This document shows, in pieces, positions 41,374-43,625 of a stretch of DNA of 43,625 nt. Source of the stretch: a virus. Made by a program: the position numbers and the translations under genes. The stretch's first letter is position 1; every line of letters starts with the position of its first letter. The DNA lies in IMG/VR virus record IMGVR_UViG_3300035183_000822, positions 1-43,625 of that record; one strand, written 5' to 3'. Below the pieces are notes generated by a model. It ran no database searches, was not told the DNA's origin, and saw only the letters and a list, made by a program, of their open reading frames with translations.

Positions 41374-41691
41374 AGTTTGCTATCAAGAAAGCACGCGCTT
41401 GCATGCGTGGTTTTCTTCCTGCCAAGCCAGTGTCGTGCCTGGCAGGCGTGACCTTCCCGACTGCGCTGGGGACCATCCCCTGCGCAGCGCCGCCCTTACG
41501 GGACGGCCTCGCCACGGGTAGGGCAGTTACGGTTGCCAGCCGTTGCACCTTCAGCGTTGTACTGCCCAAAACACCAATGGGCATTTTACCTTGCGATAAT
41601 ATCCCATCGAGAGCGCTATGTTTAATGCTAGAGCTCAGCTTCGGGTGGCGTTATGGGGACAGGCTGCTGGGGATAAATAGCTCATCGCCCC
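41374..41691 (-). other. Long, hairpin-rich untranslated leader of the gp26-like gene
   Basis: The only gene-free stretch over 300 bases. It holds a series of stems. 41392-41396 pairs with 41405-41409. CCTGCCA (41418-41424) pairs with TGGCAGG (41440-41446). 41461-41472 pairs with 41476-41487, eleven pairs with one T-T mismatch. 41489-41495 pairs with 41500-41507, with a bulged A. 41521-41527 pairs with 41561-41567. On the minus strand GGGCAGT (41567-41561) can pair either with TGCCC just before it (41583-41579) or with ACTGCCC further on (41527-41521), so the two folds exclude each other. This could be a regulatory leader or a small RNA. A weak 82-codon frame (41336-41584, minus) overlaps it. 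Read on the plus strand, the last hairpin (41563-41583) is followed by TTTT. Confidence 0.45.
41672..41679 (+). promoter_or_regulatory. T4-type late promoter GATAAATA for the right-hand gene
   Basis: Plus-strand GATAAATA lies 51 bases before the ATG at 41731. It faces a minus-strand copy 14 bases further right. Confidence 0.65.
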
Positions 41692-41692
41692 A

Positions 41693-41700
41693 TATTTAGG
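41693..41700 (-). promoter_or_regulatory. Possible late promoter CCTAAATA for the gp26-like gene
   Basis: The minus strand reads CCTAAATA. It is the only TAAATA element I find upstream of the gp26-like gene, about 320 bases from its ATG. It points towards the plus-strand promoter at 41672-41679, so the two start points would nearly coincide near 41686. Confidence 0.4.
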
Positions 41701-41730
41701 GCCAACGGTGACCCCTACCCAGCGCGTTCA

Positions 41731-43625
41731 ATGGCAGATCTTTCACCCAAGGACATCAACCAGCTCTCCGCGGCTATCACCCGGCTAGAGCAGTTCCTGC
41801 GTGGGAGCGGGCTGAACGTTGGCAGCGCCAAGCGGAGCCGGCCGAGCCTAGCTGACTATGAGCCGGAGGAGCTTACCAGGGCCACCAAGCGGCAGGTGCG
41901 TTCGCTCGCCGATTACCAGCGGAGCCTGACCACCCTCTTGACGGCGCAAGTGAGCTCAACCAAGCAGCTCAGCGCGCTCAGCAAGGAGGTCGCCGCGTCG
42001 GCTTCCTCGCTCAAGCAGATGAACACCTACCTGCGCCGGCTGCATGGCAAGGAGCTGGTAGAGGCCACCGTTGCCGTCGGTGACCTGAGCAACGCTTACT
42101 TCAAGGCCAGCAGCGAGGCTGCCAAGGCCAGCCGCGCCAGCTCGATGCTGACGCAGGCGATGCTGCAAAACGCCGAGCAGCTGTCCGACACCAAGCGGGG
42201 CGACGTGATGGTCAAGCTGCACCGGTCGATTAACGACCTTGTCCGGTCCTCGGCGACGCTGAGCGACATCGCCAAGTCCCTGAAGCTCTATGATGATGAG
42301 CTTGGTCAGCTGCGGTCAGACCTTGAGCTTGAGGATTACGCCAAGCTGGCGCAAACGATGGGCGAGGTGCAGGCCACCATCGCTGAGGCCAACAAGGAAG
42401 CCGCTAACCTCCTCGAGGAGCTCGTCCAGGGCGCCGCCGGGAACAAGCAGCTGCAGCTCAAGATCAACGAGCTCCTTGACAAGGAGGGGCGGGGGCTGCA
42501 TGGCCTGTACGCCGTCACGAACCAGCTCAGCGATGACCTGCAGGCGCTCTCCATCGAGGTGCGGGAGCGCGTGCTGCCAGTGGCCGCGGCTCTGCCCTAC
42601 AGGACAGCCGAGGCGCTGGGCGCCCACGGCGTCAACTCAGCCGCTCTCCAGCAGCTGCCTACGAAGGACTTGCTCGCTGAGCTAGGGCAGCTGAGCCGCG
42701 GCGCCAGCGCTGCTAACGGCGCGCTGCTCGAGACGGCCATCAACGCCAGCAAGCTTTCCATCAGCGCCAAGAGCGCCACTGAGTGGCTAAAGCGGCACGC
42801 TGGGCAGCTCGCTAACTCAACTGCCGTCGCAGCCAACCTCAACAAGGCGTTCCACGCGCTGCTCCAGACCTACCAGCAGATAGTGCGGTTCAACACCGCC
42901 AACATCGCGACCAGCTTCCTTAACGTCTACCGTCAGGCCATCAAGCTTGGGTTGTCGTTTGAGGAAACCGCCAAGCTGCTGAGCGAGAACGGGCAGATCG
43001 CGTCGCTTTGGCTCGGCGACAAGCTTGACGCTGCGTTTTCGACCTTCAAGGAAAGCTTCGAGAAGGCTGGGTACACTGCGCCAGAGGCGGCCGAGTCACT
43101 GTCTGGCATGTTGGAGGTCTTCACCGCGAAGGGCATCAACCTGCGGAGCATCTCGGAGCTTGGCCAGGCTACGGACAAGTTCACAGCGTACGCCAAGCAG
43201 CTGGGCGCGATGACCGGGCTGACGGTGCAGCAGGTAGCCCGGCTTGACCAGGAGCTGCTCTCGACCGAGGACATCTTCAAGACGCTGATGGGCATGGACG
43301 TCGAGCGGCGCAAGGCCTACGCCGACGAGCTGGTCCAGCTGCGCAACCTTTACGTGCAGCAAGGCCTGAGCATCGACCAAGCCCAGGAGCTGGTCAAGCA
43401 GCAGCAGGCCCAGCTGCGGGCGCCAGTCAGGGAGCGCTTCAGGCAGGCAGCAATGCTGCAGATGGCAGCGGCCCAGGCCGGCATCTCGCCTGAAGCCGCT
43501 GCCATGGCGGGGGCCATCATCCGGCGGGGCCGCGCTGGGCAGACCCCAGAGAACCTGGCGTTCCTGAACCAGGTGCTCGGGCAGGTGCAGCAGAGCTTTG
43601 AGCAGCAGGTCCAGCAGGGCAACCT
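41731..43625 (+). CDS. Long helical virion protein, possible tape measure (3' end cut by window edge)
   Basis: The frame starts MADLSPKDINQLSAAITRLE and is open for 631 codons to the window edge. It is almost wholly helical, rich in Ala, Gln, Leu, Lys and Ser, with heptad stretches (SSTKQLSALSKEVAASASSL, then LLEELVQGAAGNKQLQLKIN). A regular series of helices with YTAPEAAESLSGMLEVF and AYAKQLGAMTGLTVQQVARL follows; such segments are common in tape-measure and internal tail proteins, which set tail length. T4's counterpart is gp29 (590 residues). It is next to the gp26-like gene and behind a late promoter, which supports a tail role. A head-injected internal protein is the alternative. No Shine-Dalgarno is clear. 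Confidence 0.55.
   Translation, partial: MADLSPKDINQLSAAITRLEQFLRGSGLNVGSAKRSRPSLADYEPEELTRATKRQVRSLADYQRSLTTLLTAQVSSTKQLSALSKEVAASASSLKQMNTYLRRLHGKELVEATVAVGDLSNAYFKASSEAAKASRASSMLTQAMLQNAEQLSDTKRGDVMVKLHRSINDLVRSSATLSDIAKSLKLYDDELGQLRSDLELEDYAKLAQTMGEVQATIAEANKEAANLLEELVQGAAGNKQLQLKINELLDKEGRGLHGLYAVTNQLSDDLQALSIEVRERVLPVAAALPYRTAEALGAHGVNSAALQQLPTKDLLAELGQLSRGASAANGALLETAINASKLSISAKSATEWLKRHAGQLANSTAVAANLNKAFHALLQTYQQIVRFNTANIATSFLNVYRQAIKLGLSFEETAKLLSENGQIASLWLGDKLDAAFSTFKESFEKAGYTAPEAAESLSGMLEVFTAKGINLRSISELGQATDKFTAYAKQLGAMTGLTVQQVARLDQELLSTEDIFKTLMGMDVERRKAYADELVQLRNLYVQQGLSIDQAQELVKQQQAQLRAPVRERFRQAAMLQMAAAQAGISPEAAAMAGAIIRRGRAGQTPENLAFLNQVLGQVQQSFEQQVQQGN

Noticed and set aside
41521-41567. 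tRNA-like folding (7-bp closing stem)
   Set aside because: Only 47 bases with no complete arms and no CCA; too short for a tRNA.

Overview
The window is part of the genome of a lytic, contractile-tailed bacteriophage of the T4 superfamily (myovirus type). It is G+C-rich by inspection. Recognisable T4-type homologues include the late sigma factor gp55, the recombination nuclease pair gp47/gp46, and baseplate proteins resembling gp25, gp6, gp5, gp53 and gp26. The host is almost certainly Gram-negative, because the lysis genes include a two-gene spanin pair with an inner-membrane subunit and an outer-membrane lipoprotein. The host genus cannot be read from the sequence. I see no integrase, IS element, CRISPR array or tRNA gene.

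Layout. (1) 1-2326, minus strand: lysis cassette. It holds i-spanin, o-spanin and a large cell-wall hydrolase (M23 peptidase plus lytic transglycosylase) that is cut by the left window edge. (2) 2579-10284, minus: tail-fibre and decoration module of seven genes, closed by a rho-independent terminator at 2501-2537. (3) 10268-33349, minus: baseplate and tail module, read from the right. The order is a nucleotidyltransferase, a tail-tube-cap-like protein, gp53-like, a hub protein, the gp5-like spike, gp25-like, a small protein, an enlarged gp6-like wedge, a 2,900-residue giant structural protein, and a 1,383-residue protein carrying a beta-propeller. (4) 33400-38945, plus: regulation and DNA metabolism. 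It holds gp55-like sigma, gp47, gp46, a small membrane peptide, a PD-(D/E)XK nuclease and two unknown genes. (5) 39005-40447, plus: a 480-residue protein with polymerase-like motifs. (6) 40358-41373, minus: gp26-like baseplate protein and a small companion. (7) 41374-41730: the only gene-free stretch over 300 bases, a hairpin-rich leader with opposing promoters. (8) 41731 to the right edge, plus: start of a long helical virion protein, possibly the tape measure.

How it works together. A short element of the form NNTAAATA (best form GATAAATA or CATAAATA) sits in front of most transcription units on both strands. It matches the T4 late promoter TATAAATA, and the sigma factor expected to read it is encoded at 33491-34267. 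That gene instead has a sigma70-like promoter and a leader that can hide its ribosome binding site. The window therefore holds both the late regulator and its apparent regulon: virion, lysis and some DNA-processing genes. The least understood parts are the polymerase-like protein, the structured leader at 41374-41691, and the two giant tail proteins.
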